Assembly: GCA_017654935.2 (NCBI GenBank)
Contig: CM065706.1
Coordinates: 11,444,864-11,508,863 of the forward strand
Reading direction: 5' to 3'
DNA from: Phymorhynchus buccinoides
Taxonomy: Eukaryota > Mollusca > Gastropoda > Neogastropoda > Raphitomidae
Length of the DNA stretch: 64,000 nucleotides
A program made the translations under genes and the position numbers. Below the pieces are notes generated by a model. It did not search any database. It was not told the origin of the DNA and saw nothing but the letters and a program-made list of their open reading frames with translations. Shown one piece after another: positions 27,401 to 31,510 of the stretch; positions within the stretch are counted from its first letter, which is position 1, and the number at the start of each line of letters is the position of its first letter.

Positions 27401-30007
27401 CAATTCGTACCCAACTCTTCAGAATAGCAGTCAGCTTCTCTGTTGTCCTGGAGGCATCATAATGGAACTCTCTATACCACTTCTTGCTGACACGAAAAAG
27501 GGCGTTGATTTTAGGCCAGAACTGCTCATGCCACCTATCGGCGAGTCAGGTGCAGATAATTTTCTGTGGCTATGTACTACTCGTTCATGTCATGCAAGGA
27601 TGATAATCTTAAGTAGGTGGCGTTCGCATCTCAGGGCACTAGACAGGGGCAGAGAATGTTCGGTATAAAGCCTCATTGGACGCTGCAGACTAGCATACAG
27701 TTATCGATTCATGAACATTTTCTCCTTTATTTTTTTCATCCGAGTCATTTGTGCCTTTTTAAAAAATTGTCCGTGGACATTTGTTTTCCCAGACTATTTT
27801 ATGATTCATTTATGCCTTAAATGTTAAAATGATTAATGTTTTTCAGATTATCCGTGGTGCTGTCAGCAAAGCCAAGGAGTTTGAATCCTCTGTGGAACAG
27901 CTTCGAGCGTTTGGGTAGGTTTACTCTGTGTGCGCGCGCGCGTGTGTTATTGTGTGTACTTGCTCTTCGGTAAGAGTGTGGAGGTTCGAATCCAACTTCG
28001 TTCGAGGTGATGTTTTTTGGGAAAGACACTTTACTCCTATTTCCTCACTCCACCCAGGTGTAAATGGGTACCTGACGCCAGTTAGGACAAAAGTCCTTTG
28101 GATGATGACTTAAAACCAAGATCCCGCTGCATGTGAAAAACGCATGCACAAGATCTTGCGCACACGTTGAACCCCATTCCACTGTTCAGTACGAGTAGGC
28201 TGTATGTGCTAATGGGATGGATGGCATGGACTTACATAGCTTGCATCCTGTGCGCCAGTTCTTAGTTCCAACTGGAGGCTTTGGGTGTGGGGCAGGATAA
28301 ACATCCCCAATCAGAAGAAGAAGATGTGTGTAAGATTGCTCATCTCTAGGTGCTGTTTGTTTGTTGCATTTTTTTTTCATCAATGTTGAATATCCTACCA
28401 TGATATTCTCAAGCAAAAGTACATAGCTTCCACATCTTGTAGCCCTTTACTGAAAATGGATTTTGTAGTTGGTTGACACTAGCTTTAACCCTTTCACCGC
28501 CAGAGTCGCATTTTAGCACCACAGTGATTTACCACCTATGTCACTAAAAAGGCATCAAATTGGGGTCTATTATCCAAAGACCCTATTGTCTTAGTTTTGG
28601 GAAGTAAGGACAGACCTTATTTTATATATATGTCACAGAAGAATCCCCAATACTGCAGATGGATTTTGTTCTCTACCCAGGTAAATTAAATGGAAATGTT
28701 TGGCTGAAATAAGGCTGGCAGTGAAAGGGTTAAAGGGGAACCCTGATGGATGAGTTTTTGCAAGAAACACGTCGAGATCACCAGAAAGACAGCCTTTTCA
28801 AGGATCGGAACACTCACTTTGCTCTGGTTTCCTAGAAATCAAACCGTCAAAACGGCGATTCCTTCTTGGCGAAGATGCTGGAGAGAGAAGCCATTTTGGA
28901 TGGGGGCCAAACCCATTGTGGTTGAAGCTTTTTTTCTTTTTTTGTAGTGCAGTACCAAAAAAGTTATTTCCTTTGTTGTGAGCGAAACTCCTTTACATAA
29001 ACTGCATAATTTTTTTTTTCAAAGATAAATAAAAAGGCTTGTATTGCGAAAATTTCGTGCAAACAATTTGGTCGCCATTACAAAAGAGACGGCACACGCC
29101 TTCTCTTTCAGTGAAGGAAAATTGACTTCCAGCACCTCCGCCAAGGATGAATTGCCGATTTGACGGTTTGATTTCTGGGAAACCAGAGCAAAGTGAGTGT
29201 TGCGATCTCTGTAAAGGGTGTTTTCCTGGTGATCGCGATGTGTTTCTTGCATAAACTCATCCGTCAGGGTGCCCCTTTAAAATATTTTCAGAGAAAAATT
29301 GCCATCCCTGGGTATATGCTCCAGTGATGCACATTTTTTGGAACTCTAATAGGACAATTGTCCTGACTTAAGAACATTGATATGACAATTGTCCTGACTT
29401 AAGAACATAATAGGACAATTGTCCTGACTTAAGAACATTAATATGACAATTGTCCTGACTTAAGAACATAATAGGACAATTGTCCGGACTTAAGAACATA
29501 ATAGGACAATTGTCCTGAACATGCAATTTCAATAGGACACCTAATACTTAGCCCAGCATCGGGAAGTGAGTTTTTGTAATAAATCAACCCTAAAATATTT
29601 GTCATAAATCTGGGGGGGGGGGGGGGGGACTCCTAAAAATAAGAGAAGAGCATTTGATTCCCATCTGGGAATGACAATCCCCTTGGTTGCAAAAACAACA
29701 ATAGGACACAAGTCCGCTTCAACTGTGACACAACAGGACAATTGTCCTGACAGAGGCCAAGACAACAGGACAATTGCAAATTTGATAGGTCAGTGTCCTG
29801 AAAATCGTTTTAAAAAAATGTGCAACACTGATGCTCTACTCATATTCAATCTCTCGTTTGTTACTTTAAATTAAAAGCTTTGTTCTGTCCATCTGGTGTG
29901 GCACAGTGGTAGCACGTTCGCTTCGTGTCAAGTAAACCTGAGTTCGAACCTGGGTACAGGGGATTTTTCCTCTCACTTTGCACAAGGCCTTACGGTCTGA
30001 ATGTGGA

Positions 30008-30038
<31 letters not shown>

Positions 30039-30411
30039 CATGTGCCCATGCACTTAGCGCATGCTAAAGCCAGTGGCAACGAAAAAGTTGTCATTTGGTC
30101 AAAATTTATCCCCTCCCCTTCCTCATCAATGACAAAAAATCGCATGCAAAAAAAAAAAAAAAAGGGGTGGCGCGCCTCTGGCTGCGACGCGCTCTCCAGG
30201 TGGGAGCAACCCGAATTTCACAGAGATGCCTCTGTGACTATAAAGTACCTAATACCTAATCTTGCATTGAACCAATGGCAGGTATTGACGGATTAAAATG
30301 CCGTTCTGCTGTGTGGTTTTTTTCTCCAGTAAACTGTGGAGGGGTTGCACAGCAGACGATCTCCACAGCGCTTTGAACGAAATGAAAGATGTCGCCGAAA
30401 CAACGGAGTAA
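2870..30411 (+). CDS. MSH6: MSH6, DNA mismatch repair protein, C-terminal part (11 exons in window)
   Basis: MSH6 pairs with MSH2 to form MutS-alpha, a nuclear ATPase that recognises base mismatches and one- to few-base loops and starts mismatch repair. Eleven exons are visible: 2870-2970, 6104-6333, 11267-11399, 14214-14312, 17438-17572, 19132-19219, 20316-20405, 23727-23881, 24372-24509, 27847-27914 and 30330-30411. All have AG/GT borders and compatible phases, and they sum to 438 residues plus a TAA stop. Motifs seen are GPNMGGKST (Walker A), [22 protein letters not shown] (Walker B) and STHYHSL. The order matches the last third of animal MSH6 (human about 1360 residues); the mismatch-binding N-terminus is off the left edge. 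No frameshift or premature stop is seen in the chosen exons. MSH3, MSH2 and MSH4 fit less well because the [20 protein letters not shown] block is MSH6-type. Confidence 0.96.
3040..3126 (+). repeat. Left part of a dispersed repeat split by the 933-bp retroposon
   Basis: CTTCTGGAAGTTCTGTGCTT through CACTCTCTTTGACTGC matches 51699-51770 and, reversed, 36785-36850. The repeat resumes at 4090-4290. A poly-G run precedes it. Confidence 0.8.
3142..4074 (-). mobile_element. 933-bp tRNA-headed retroposon with 15-bp target duplication
   Basis: On the minus strand the head at 4070 has an A-box-like GTGGTGTAGTGGTTAGCGTC and a B-box-like GGGTTCGAGTCCC, as in tRNA-derived SINEs. The tail at 3142-3165 is A-rich with CAA units. 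The 15-mer TCATCTACTATCTTT stands on both sides (3127-3141 and 4075-4089), and the interrupted host repeat continues across, as shown by the intact copy near 51773. No open frame is visible. Partial relatives end at 24188-24250 and 57040-57178. Confidence 0.85.
4090..4290 (+). repeat. Right part of the same split dispersed repeat
   Basis: The stretch from CTGCCTTACTGGTCCATTCT through AACTATTTCTTAGTTAGGCG to GTCTGAGCGATCGACGAAGA matches 51788-51965 and, reversed, 36590-36760 and part of 41900-42000. It ends in a GAAGAAG-like tail, so it is probably the 3' end of a retroelement. Confidence 0.75.
4341..4728 (+). mobile_element. tRNA-derived SINE (family S1)
   Basis: The head has A box TGGCACAGTGGTATCGCG and B box GAGTTCGAACC. 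The body contains CTTTCGGATGAGACGATAAA, a poly-pyrimidine patch and CTCTCCAGGTGGGAGCAACC. The tail is a tandem TATAAAGTACCTAATAC. Eight copies of this family lie in the window. Confidence 0.88.
4741..4792 (+). repeat. Copy of the 3' edge of MSH6 exon a plus its intron start
   Basis: The bases AGAAGAAGCGGCTGGGATGC, then AGGGT and a GATTACTGCTGATT.TAAAGCGCTT block, repeat 2946-3005 with a short deletion at the donor. It lies directly behind the tail of a SINE, about 1.8 kb from the original. Confidence 0.75.
4840..5348 (+). mobile_element. hAT-type element, CAGACCTGTTTAC ends, TSD ATTGTG
   Basis: The 509-bp element starts CAGACCTGTTTAC and ends GGTAAACAGGTCTG with the direct repeat ATTGTG at 4834-4839 and 5349-5354. 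Inside, a start codon at 5031 opens [20 protein letters not shown]; after stops, [20 protein letters not shown] resembles the first zinc-finger half of hAT-type transposases. It is non-autonomous. Confidence 0.85.
5455..5530 (+). mobile_element. tRNA-like SINE head (family S3)
   Basis: CCCGTGGTTGAATGGTTAGA resembles an A box, and AAGGGTTCGAGTACCCC resembles a B box, at normal tRNA spacing. No clean cloverleaf ends or terminator are visible, so it is called a SINE head rather than a tRNA gene. Confidence 0.5.
5680..6085 (+). repeat. Dispersed repeat R1 (GACGATTTTCGG), 20 bp before MSH6 exon b
   Basis: The block from AGAAGATTTTCGGAAAAAAC through GAAACCGCAGGATGCGAGTC to CACACACCATGAAATTACTC recurs at 16255-17335, 40001-40400 and 45813-46205, always in plus orientation. 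No ORF; class unknown. Confidence 0.75.
6104..6333 (+). CDS. MSH6: MSH6 exon b: clamp to lever
   Basis: The acceptor is TACCACAG and the donor is GAG|GTACGG. The exon starts in phase 0 with [17 protein letters not shown] and ends [11 protein letters not shown] with two bases of a split Arg codon. The YWGxGxNRYQLExP and PEEY..xSxKKGxKRY blocks are diagnostic of MSH6. It is preceded almost directly by a roughly 400-bp dispersed repeat (5680-6080) and followed within 60 bp by a hAT-type insertion. Confidence 0.95.
6393..7034 (+). mobile_element. hAT-type element, CAGACCTGC ends, TSD CCAGAC
   Basis: The 642-bp element is flanked by CCAGAC at 6387-6392 and 7035-7040 and sits inside another foldback repeat. 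An internal ATG at 6619 starts [18 protein letters not shown]. Broken frames further on encode [20 protein letters not shown], a C2HC/BED-like finger of hAT transposases. The rest of the transposase is missing. Confidence 0.88.
7060..7857. mobile_element. Broken copy of the TACCGTAATTC foldback element
   Basis: CGTAATATAAGCCTCACCCC at the left and GTCCGTGAATTACGGTA at the right share the body of 7984-8394. The centre (about 7100-7590) holds unrelated sequence. Confidence 0.65.
7984..8394. mobile_element. Foldback element, TACCGTAATTCATGG ends
   Basis: TACCGTAATTCATGGACTAC at the left and GTCCGTGAATTACGGTA at the right. The body has GATGTCCGCTTCCGGTTGAG and GACTGCCAAAACGAAAGTGT, also in a broken copy at about 7590-7857. 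Confidence 0.78.
8571..9196 (+). mobile_element. hAT-type element, CAGGGTTCGTACAG ends, TSD TGGTTG
   Basis: The 626-bp element has the inverted ends CAGGGTTCGTACAG/CTGCACGAACCCTG and TGGTTG on both sides. Broken frames at 8950-9110 read [10 protein letters not shown], then [20 protein letters not shown], a zinc-finger block of hAT-type transposases. It lies in the intron between MSH6 exons b and c. Confidence 0.82.
9563..9829 (+). mobile_element. SINE S1 with internal deletion and an AC microsatellite
   Basis: GTAGAGTGGCACAGAGGTAG jumps straight to TTAATCCCAGTGGCAACG, so the B box and about 150 bp of body are lost. An (AC)n run of about 60 bp (9661-9722) has expanded in the poly-pyrimidine patch. 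The 3' part with CTCTCCAGGTGGGAGCAACC is normal. Confidence 0.85.
9867..10093 (+). mobile_element. TTAA-flanked piggyBac-like MITE
   Basis: TTAACCCTTTCACTGCCAAT to GGCTGGCGGCGAAAGGGTTA has about 15-bp inverted ends and TTAA on both sides. Its right end sits 27 bp before the 80-bp array whose units end in the same GAAAGGGTTAA. Confidence 0.85.
10121..11240 (+). repeat. 80-bp tandem array (14 copies) carrying the acceptor and start of MSH6 exon c
   Basis: Each unit begins GGAATGGACTTGTGTGTGGA, contains CTTCAG|GTACAGCA(A/C)GTGG, runs into the exon-like CCAGGCGGTG and ends GGTGAAAGGGTTAATACT. There are 14 units of exactly 80 bp with only a handful of substitutions (AAGTGG/ACGTGG, GCGGTG/GGGGTG), followed at 11241 by the genuine intron end and exon. 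Every unit therefore offers a 3' splice site. 80 is not a multiple of 3, so use of an upstream acceptor would change frame. The terminal GAAAGGGTTAA matches the end of the TTAA element finishing at 10093. Confidence 0.97.
11267..11399 (+). CDS. MSH6: MSH6 exon c: end of lever, [15 protein letters not shown]
   Basis: The acceptor is GGACTTCAG and the donor is ACG|GTGAGT. The split codon AG|G gives Arg, then [20 protein letters not shown] and onward to [14 protein letters not shown]. It matches the AVECIAVLDVLLCLANYS region of animal MSH6. Its acceptor and first roughly 40 bases are present 14 further times immediately upstream in an 80-bp tandem array. The copy used here is the only one that continues into the full exon. 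Confidence 0.95.
11513..11726 (+). mobile_element. Short CAGACCTGTTTAC element (MITE), TSD TAGTAG
   Basis: The 214-bp element has CAGACCTGTTTACTCTACTC at one end and GGGGGTAAACAGGTCTG at the other, with TAGTAG on both sides (inside a TAG repeat). It has no coding remnant. It shares termini and TSD length with the hAT-type elements. Confidence 0.85.
11957..12430. mobile_element. TTAA-flanked element with CTCATTCC end
   Basis: TTAACTCATTCCATGCTGGC at the left and AGAAAGAGTTAA at the right, with TTAA at both borders. It is inserted in a TAAGGCGC-type foldback. A relative is at 31511-31978. Confidence 0.65.
12474..12691 (+). repeat. 19-bp minisatellite (11 units) inside a TAAGGCGC MITE
   Basis: The unit is TTAACATCGGTGGTGCGCC with few changes. 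The outer sequence (TTTGTGTGAAACTTTGGGGT, then CACCCTATAGTCCGAAA) shows that it grew inside the MITE. Confidence 0.92.
12792..13078 (+). mobile_element. TTTTACGTCC element with duplicated start
   Basis: TTTTACGTCCTCTCGACCCG and again TTTTACGTCCTCCCGGTCAT are about 90 bp apart; the rest continues to GCTATGGTACCGC. It interrupts the TCGTCGGTG foldback of 12747-13330. Confidence 0.7.
13112..13320 (+). mobile_element. TTTTACGTCC dispersed element
   Basis: GTTTTACGTCCTCTTGGTCT, CACATATGGGACATTTGTAA, AATGCCCGGAGGCAGTACGA and CACGCCTCAGTTAAACCTCA mark the family. Copies occur at 12880-13078, 19866-20062 and (partial) 48445-48585. Confidence 0.75.
13636..14070. mobile_element. About 430-bp foldback element, GACCCGTC ends
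   Basis: AGACCCGTCGCAAACAAAAT and GAGTCGCTTTGC at the left pair with GCAAAACGACTCATTTTGTG and GTGACGGGTCACAT at the right. It lies in the intron before MSH6 exon d. Confidence 0.7.
14214..14312 (+). CDS. MSH6: MSH6 exon d: start of ATPase domain
   Basis: The exon lies after a CTCCTTCAG acceptor and before GAT|GTGAGT, with phase 0 on both sides (33 codons). It reads [17 protein letters not shown] and then [15 protein letters not shown]. The E.R.GRHPC and FIPND motifs open the MutS ATPase domain. A pogo-like repeat begins 25 bp beyond the donor. Confidence 0.95.
14338..15555. mobile_element. Pogo-like MITE with internal tandem expansion
   Basis: TA then CAGTGCAAACCTCCATTATA at the left and GGAGGTTCCACTG then TA at the right. 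Inside, the block GGGAGGTAATTTTAATACTT plus AATGTCTCAGAGAAGTAGAT is repeated at about 125-bp spacing. A hAT element (14679-15355) splits it, and a second full unit starts at 15395. Confidence 0.82.
14679..15355 (+). mobile_element. hAT-type element, sister of 6393-7034
   Basis: This 677-bp copy has CAGACCTGCCTAC and GTAGGCAGATCTG ends. Near-identical 6-mers GAGGGA and GAAGGA flank it. [20 protein letters not shown] and [11 protein letters not shown] are open in one frame. It interrupts a pogo-like repeat in the intron after MSH6 exon d. Confidence 0.85.
15821..16101 (-). mobile_element. SINE S1, 5' truncated
   Basis: This is the reverse-orientation body and tail (GGTTGCTCCCACCTGGAGAG, then TTTATCGTCTCATCCGAAAG). 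The tRNA-like head is missing. Confidence 0.85.
16255..17335 (+). repeat. Dispersed repeat R1 split by a hAT element
   Basis: AGACGATTTTCGGAAAAAAC to CCATGAAATTACTCCCC, interrupted at ACCATA by 16337-16996. It ends about 100 bp before MSH6 exon e. Confidence 0.8.
16337..16996 (+). mobile_element. hAT-type element, sister of 6393-7034, TSD ACCATA
   Basis: This 660-bp copy has perfect 13-bp ends CAGACCTGCCTAC/GTAGGCAGGTCTG and the direct repeat ACCATA (16331-16336, 16997-17002). The first exon-like ORF from 16582 reads [20 protein letters not shown] then [13 protein letters not shown], and the finger follows after a stop. It splits the repeat of 16255-17335. Confidence 0.88.
17438..17572 (+). 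CDS. MSH6: MSH6 exon e: Walker A (P-loop)
   Basis: The exon follows CAAACAG and ends CAGCTG|GTATGT, phase 0 to phase 0 (45 codons). A charged linker [17 protein letters not shown] leads into [20 protein letters not shown] and then [17 protein letters not shown] is the MutS Walker A motif that binds ATP phosphates. Two decayed copies of its 3' half plus donor lie downstream at about 17878 and 18101. Confidence 0.97.
17878..17960 (+). pseudogene. Decayed copy of MSH6 Walker A exon edge and intron start
   Basis: The stretch reads [18 protein letters not shown], matching [18 protein letters not shown] of the exon 350 bp upstream. Similarity goes on into the intron (CAGCA..ATTT.TT..GTGT). Most codon differences are synonymous (CGG/AGA, ACG/ACT, GGG/GGA, TCG/TCT). 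There is no acceptor directly in front and the donor GTATGT is lost. Confidence 0.8.
18101..18182 (+). pseudogene. Second, more decayed copy of the Walker A exon edge
   Basis: CATGGGAGACAAGTTGACTT and then ACAGCTGGTGTATGGCCATT retain the beginning and the donor side (CAGCTG|GTATG becomes CAGCTG|GTGTATGG). The middle is scrambled. It runs into a TG then GA microsatellite. Confidence 0.6.
18524..18683 (+). mobile_element. TAAGGCGC foldback MITE
   Basis: CCATATTTTTCGGACTATAA at the left and GCGCCTTATAATCAGGTGCA at the right, with the family core GTAAGAAA.TTATAATAACA. Confidence 0.72.
19132..19219 (+). CDS. MSH6: MSH6 exon f: [17 protein letters not shown]
   Basis: The acceptor is GGTTGCAG and the donor is TCTG|GTATGT. 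It reads [20 protein letters not shown] then [10 protein letters not shown], with the last Gly codon split after its first base. This block forms part of the MutS ATPase core and is almost invariant in eukaryotic MSH proteins. Confidence 0.96.
19285..19405 (+). repeat. 37-bp minisatellite, about 3.5 units
   Basis: Units look like GGCTTCCGGTTTTTGGAGTG then CC.AAACTT. They lie 65 bp after MSH6 exon f. A (GACC/GACA) tract is at 19019-19065 before that exon. Confidence 0.85.
19730..20178 (-). mobile_element. Pogo-like MITE split by a TTTTACGTCC element
   Basis: CCAAAATGAGGTCTTATAAT at the left and TAAGGGAGGTTCCACTGTA at the right. The sequence GAGAAGTAGGTC is resumed after the insertion of about 19838-20110. 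Confidence 0.75.
19866..20062 (+). mobile_element. TTTTACGTCC dispersed element
   Basis: GGAGTTTTACGTCCTCTTGG to CGGCTATGGCACCGCCACA is nested in a pogo-like MITE. Confidence 0.75.
20316..20405 (+). CDS. MSH6: MSH6 exon g: Q-loop/signature and Walker B
   Basis: The acceptor is TATTTTTCAG and the donor is CTGG|GTGAGT. It reads [20 protein letters not shown] then [16 protein letters not shown] is the ABC-like signature of MutS and LVLMDELG is Walker B, including the catalytic Glu. It ends one base into the next Gly codon. A TTAA-flanked repeat starts 17 bp downstream. Confidence 0.96.
20422..20856 (-). mobile_element. TTAA-flanked piggyBac-like MITE with an insertion
   Basis: The ends TTAACCCTTTCACTGCCAGC and GGCGGTGAAAGGGTTAA match the family. 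It is about 200 bp longer than usual because unrelated sequence lies at about 20585-20755. Confidence 0.8.
20994..21210 (-). mobile_element. CAGGGCTCC foldback element, 5-bp TSD ATTTT
   Basis: The element has CAGGGCTCCTAATCGTCCCG at one end and GGGGTCCTTGGGAGCCCTG at the other, flanked by ATTTT. Copies lie at 50478 and 52275. Confidence 0.75.
21745..21909 (-). mobile_element. Pogo-like MITE, 165 bp
   Basis: CAGTGGAACCCTCATTATAT to GGGAGGTTCGACTG contains ATGAGGTCTTATAAGGGAGG and GTCTCAGAGAAGTAGGTC. Confidence 0.8.
21910..22045 (-). mobile_element. TAAGGCGC foldback MITE
   Basis: TATAAGGCACCCTCCCCCAA to AAAGTATCGCCTTATAGTCC is an inverted copy directly behind a pogo-like MITE. A second partial copy follows to 22140. 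Confidence 0.7.
22143..22304 (+). mobile_element. Partial pogo-like element, CAGTGGTCGCCGC end
   Basis: After TA it reads CAGTGGTCGCCGCTTTATAA with repeated CCGCTTAATAAA/GCTTATTAAAGCC motifs. The right end is not seen; the 755-bp element follows directly. Confidence 0.6.
22308..23062 (+). mobile_element. 755-bp pogo/Tc1-like non-autonomous element, TA TSD
   Basis: CAGTGAAACCCGTTTAGTAC at the left pairs with GTACTAAATGGGTTTCACTG at the right (one mismatch in 22), and TA flanks both ends. CGTTGTA/TCGTTC motifs recur inside. No transposase frame is visible. Confidence 0.82.
23387..23471 (+). pseudogene. First partial copy of MSH6 exon h with acceptor
   Basis: A TTCCAG acceptor precedes GTCGAGGCACAGCTACGTAC and about 65 further bases identical or nearly so to exon h. 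The copy stops at TCGATCGCTA, where the sequence switches to TATCGCCTTATAGTCCGAAA, the end of a dispersed foldback element. No donor is present. Confidence 0.9.
23565..23649 (+). pseudogene. Second partial copy of MSH6 exon h with acceptor
   Basis: It has the same structure as the copy at 23387: acceptor TATTCCAG, about 85 bases of exon h, then a jump at GATCGCTAG to the CGCCTTATAGTC element end. The reading frame is open to the junction. The spacing to the neighbouring copies is 178 and 162 bp. Confidence 0.9.
23727..23881 (+). CDS. MSH6: MSH6 exon h: GRGT and STHYHSL
   Basis: The acceptor is TTCCAG and the donor is ATG|GTTTGT. Starting with the rest of the split Gly codon it reads [20 protein letters not shown], then [20 protein letters not shown] to the final M. 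RGTxTxDGxAIA is the D-loop and STHYHSL holds the conserved His of the MutS ATPase. It is the third and only complete copy of a local triplication; the copies at 23387 and 23565 stop after about 85 bases. Confidence 0.96.
23905..23995 (-). mobile_element. LINE 3' tail beside MSH6 exon h
   Basis: CTTCTTCTTCTGCGTAAGGC and ACGTATGTGTCCGTTTTC, with GGTGTCCTCGCTGCATTC, match 36898-36980. The GAA-repeat side equals the end of the LINE fragment at 49025. It inserted 25 bp after the exon donor. Confidence 0.75.
24184..24255 (-). mobile_element. Short fragment of the 933-bp-type retroposon
   Basis: CTGCGCTGTCCCATTTTCTG, then GGCTGTACAGTG, CGTTGCTC and ACACCGCTCATTC match the tail side of the element at 3165-3225. 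It is located in the MSH6 intron before exon i. Confidence 0.7.
24372..24509 (+). CDS. MSH6: MSH6 exon i: [20 protein letters not shown]
   Basis: The acceptor is CTCCAACAG after a C-run and the donor is GAG|GTATGT, phase 0 to 0 (46 codons). It reads [20 protein letters not shown] then [20 protein letters not shown] and ASIPEE. This is the trans-acting dimer-contact region of the ATPase. The 3' two thirds of the exon with its donor is repeated 18 to 19 times downstream. Copy 1 is called genuine because only it has an acceptor and the 5' third. Confidence 0.95.
24510..26428 (+). repeat. About 105-bp tandem array (18 copies) carrying the 3' part and donor of MSH6 exon i
   Basis: Each unit is a (TG)n run, then ATCACCTTCCTGTACAAGTT, the exon body to CCTGAGGAG, then GTGTGTGTG. 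Unit length varies (about 100 to 130 bp) mainly through the TG run. Codons carry recurring variants (GCC/GCT, CGC/CGT, AAC GCC/AAC ACC). Each unit repeats the exon-intron donor border but none has an acceptor. Long reading frames across it in all frames are by-products. Confidence 0.97.
26505..26600 (+). repeat. Diverged 19th copy of the exon i donor unit
   Basis: After TGTGTGTGTG it reads ATCACTTTCCTGTACAAGTT, then a decayed GCCTGCCCTAAGAGTTACG and ATTCCTGAGGAGGTACAC. It is separated from the main array by about 75 bases and is clearly older. Confidence 0.85.
26905..27113 (+). mobile_element. Short CAGACCTGTTTAC element (MITE)
   Basis: The 209-bp element is the same type as 11513-11726, flanked by GCTATG and GCAATG (5 of 6 identical). 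It lies in the intron before MSH6 exon j. Confidence 0.85.
27460..27680 (+). repeat. Fragment of the R1 extension
   Basis: CTTGCTGACACGAAAAAGGG, GAGTCAGGTGCAGATAATTT and CAGGGGCAGAGAATGTTCGG match 40445-40630. It lies before MSH6 exon j. Confidence 0.65.
27847..27914 (+). CDS. MSH6: MSH6 exon j: C-terminal helix
   Basis: The exon follows a TTTTTCAG acceptor and ends TTTGG|GTAGGT. It reads [20 protein letters not shown] then AF and a split Gly. It matches the helix-turn-helix region (VI..G..KAREFE) that follows PEEV in MSH6 and supports dimerisation with MSH2. Confidence 0.92.
27960..28335 (+). mobile_element. SINE with truncated tRNA-like head (family S5)
   Basis: GGAGGTTCGAATCC (B box) is followed by a GGGAAAGACACTTTACTCCT and CACTCCACCCAGGTGTAAAT core also seen, reversed, at 43800-43880. 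Its end is a (AGA)n tail. It begins about 45 bp after MSH6 exon j. Confidence 0.75.
28495..28733 (+). mobile_element. TTAA-flanked piggyBac-like MITE
   Basis: TTAACCCTTTCACCGCCAGA to GGCAGTGAAAGGGTTAA is an intact copy in the last MSH6 intron. Its right TTAA is shared with the next foldback element. Confidence 0.85.
28730..29282. mobile_element. Foldback element with TTAAAGGGG ends
   Basis: GATGGATGAGTTTTTGCAAG and AACACGTCGAGATCACC at the left return inverted at 29225-29275 (CTTGCATAAACTCATCCGTC). Both arms also contain ACTCACTTTGCTCTGGTTTC. TTAA/TTTAAA lies at the edges. No clear ORF. Confidence 0.75.
29346..29520 (+). repeat. About 30-bp minisatellite with palindromic core
   Basis: Six units of AATAGGACAATTGTCCTGAC then TTAAGAACAT. 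AGGACAATTGTCCT is a perfect palindrome. Loose copies continue at 29696-29775. Confidence 0.9.
29893..30262 (+). mobile_element. SINE S1, full length, in last MSH6 intron
   Basis: The copy is complete with TGGCACAGTGGTAGCACG, GAGTTCGAACC, body and a TATAAAGTACCTAATACC tail. It ends about 70 bp before the last MSH6 exon. Confidence 0.88.
30330..30411 (+). CDS. MSH6: MSH6 last exon with TAA stop
   Basis: The exon follows TTTCTCCAG and completes the split Gly codon, then reads [20 protein letters not shown] and VAETTE, then TAA at 30409-30411. It has little sequence conservation, as expected for the MSH6 tail, but phase, position and stop fit. A possible poly(A) signal AATAAA lies at 30552, about 140 bp downstream. 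Confidence 0.85.
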
Positions 30412-30628
30412 TGAGGATCAGACCACGACTATCAAATGAAAATCCACAAGAGCTTGTTTGATTGCTTTGTTTGTTGTTTATTTGGCTTTTTTTTGTTTGT
30501 ACTCTGAGTCAAGACCCAAGACCAGGGCTCCTGATTTCAACATAAACTTGAAATAAATGAAAACTCGGGGGGTGGGGGTGGGGGGTGGGTTGCTGTATGC
30601 TTTAATTAAGTACTGCATTGTTCCTTTA
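30412..30628 (+). other. Putative MSH6 3' UTR
   Basis: This is a non-coding stretch after the stop codon, with an AATAAA hexamer at 30552-30557 and no repeat similarity until a hAT-like element starts at 30629. The UTR end is inferred only from the hexamer. Confidence 0.5.
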
Positions 30629-31129
30629 CAGGGTTCATAGGGGCCTTACCAGTCCTTATAAGTCTTGACCAATTGAAATCTCCAAGTAAGGCCTTACAAG
30701 TGCTTACATTCACTTCAAGGTCCTTACAAGTCCTGACAGCTGCCCAAAACTGCCCTGAGCAGCAAGACCATACTCAAAATAGATCGCAGAAGCAGCACTT
30801 TTACACTTGATAAACATCGCTCAGCACCTACTCCACCTTACCCCCCTCCCCCGCCTTCCCGTTTCAACTGACCGCTTAGCAGACGAACGATGCACCGCGA
30901 GTTGTCAAGAGAAACTGGACTGAAATCTCGTTCTTTATCCTGGTGTCGTTTTGCGAGAAAACCTGTATATCTGTGTCAGCCATAGTTTTTGTGTCTGCTT
31001 AGACATTGTTCACAATGCTGGGAAAGTGTTCCTTTCAAGATCGTTGGCTAAAAGATGAACATTATCCTTAGGCCTACAGGTCCTTACAAGGTCCTTACTT
31101 GGGGATAGCTGAAAGCCCTGGGAACCCTG
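30629..31129 (+). mobile_element. hAT-like element with CAGGGTTCATAGGGG end
   Basis: The 501-bp element starts CAGGGTTCATAGGGGCCTTA and ends CCCTGGGAACCCTG. ATGCTGGGAAAGTGTTCCTT codes MLGKCSFQDRWLK, like the N-terminus of some hAT-type transposases. The flanking duplication is not clear. Confidence 0.75.
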
Positions 31130-31289
31130 CTTTGGCTTTGTCAGGAAATATATATCTTTAAGAAGCAGGCGTTGACTAACCCACGTACCCCCACCCCTCT
31201 GATCCAAAGTAGGGGGTGGGTGTTTACAAGGTGCATACCCCTACGCACGCATTTTGCTTCAAAGTGGGGTGGGTGGGCATTTATTCGGT

Positions 31290-31450
31290 AAGTACTGTGT
31301 TTTGCGAAATATAAGGCGCACCCCAAAAATTTTACACAGAATGCAGATTTTGTTATTATAGTTTCTTACTATATTATCAGTCACATTATAAGGCGCAGGG
31401 GTCTCAGTCTGGGAAAAAAAGTATCGCCTTATAGTCCGAAACATACGGTA
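31290..31450 (-). mobile_element. TAAGGCGC foldback MITE
   Basis: ATATAAGGCGCACCCCAAAA to GTATCGCCTTATAGTCCGAA then ACATACGGTA. Confidence 0.78.
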
Positions 31451-31510
31451 GTGTACTCCAGTGTATGAAACTGGCTCACAAATTGGGGGGGGGGCGTGTG
31501 TTTTTTATAG

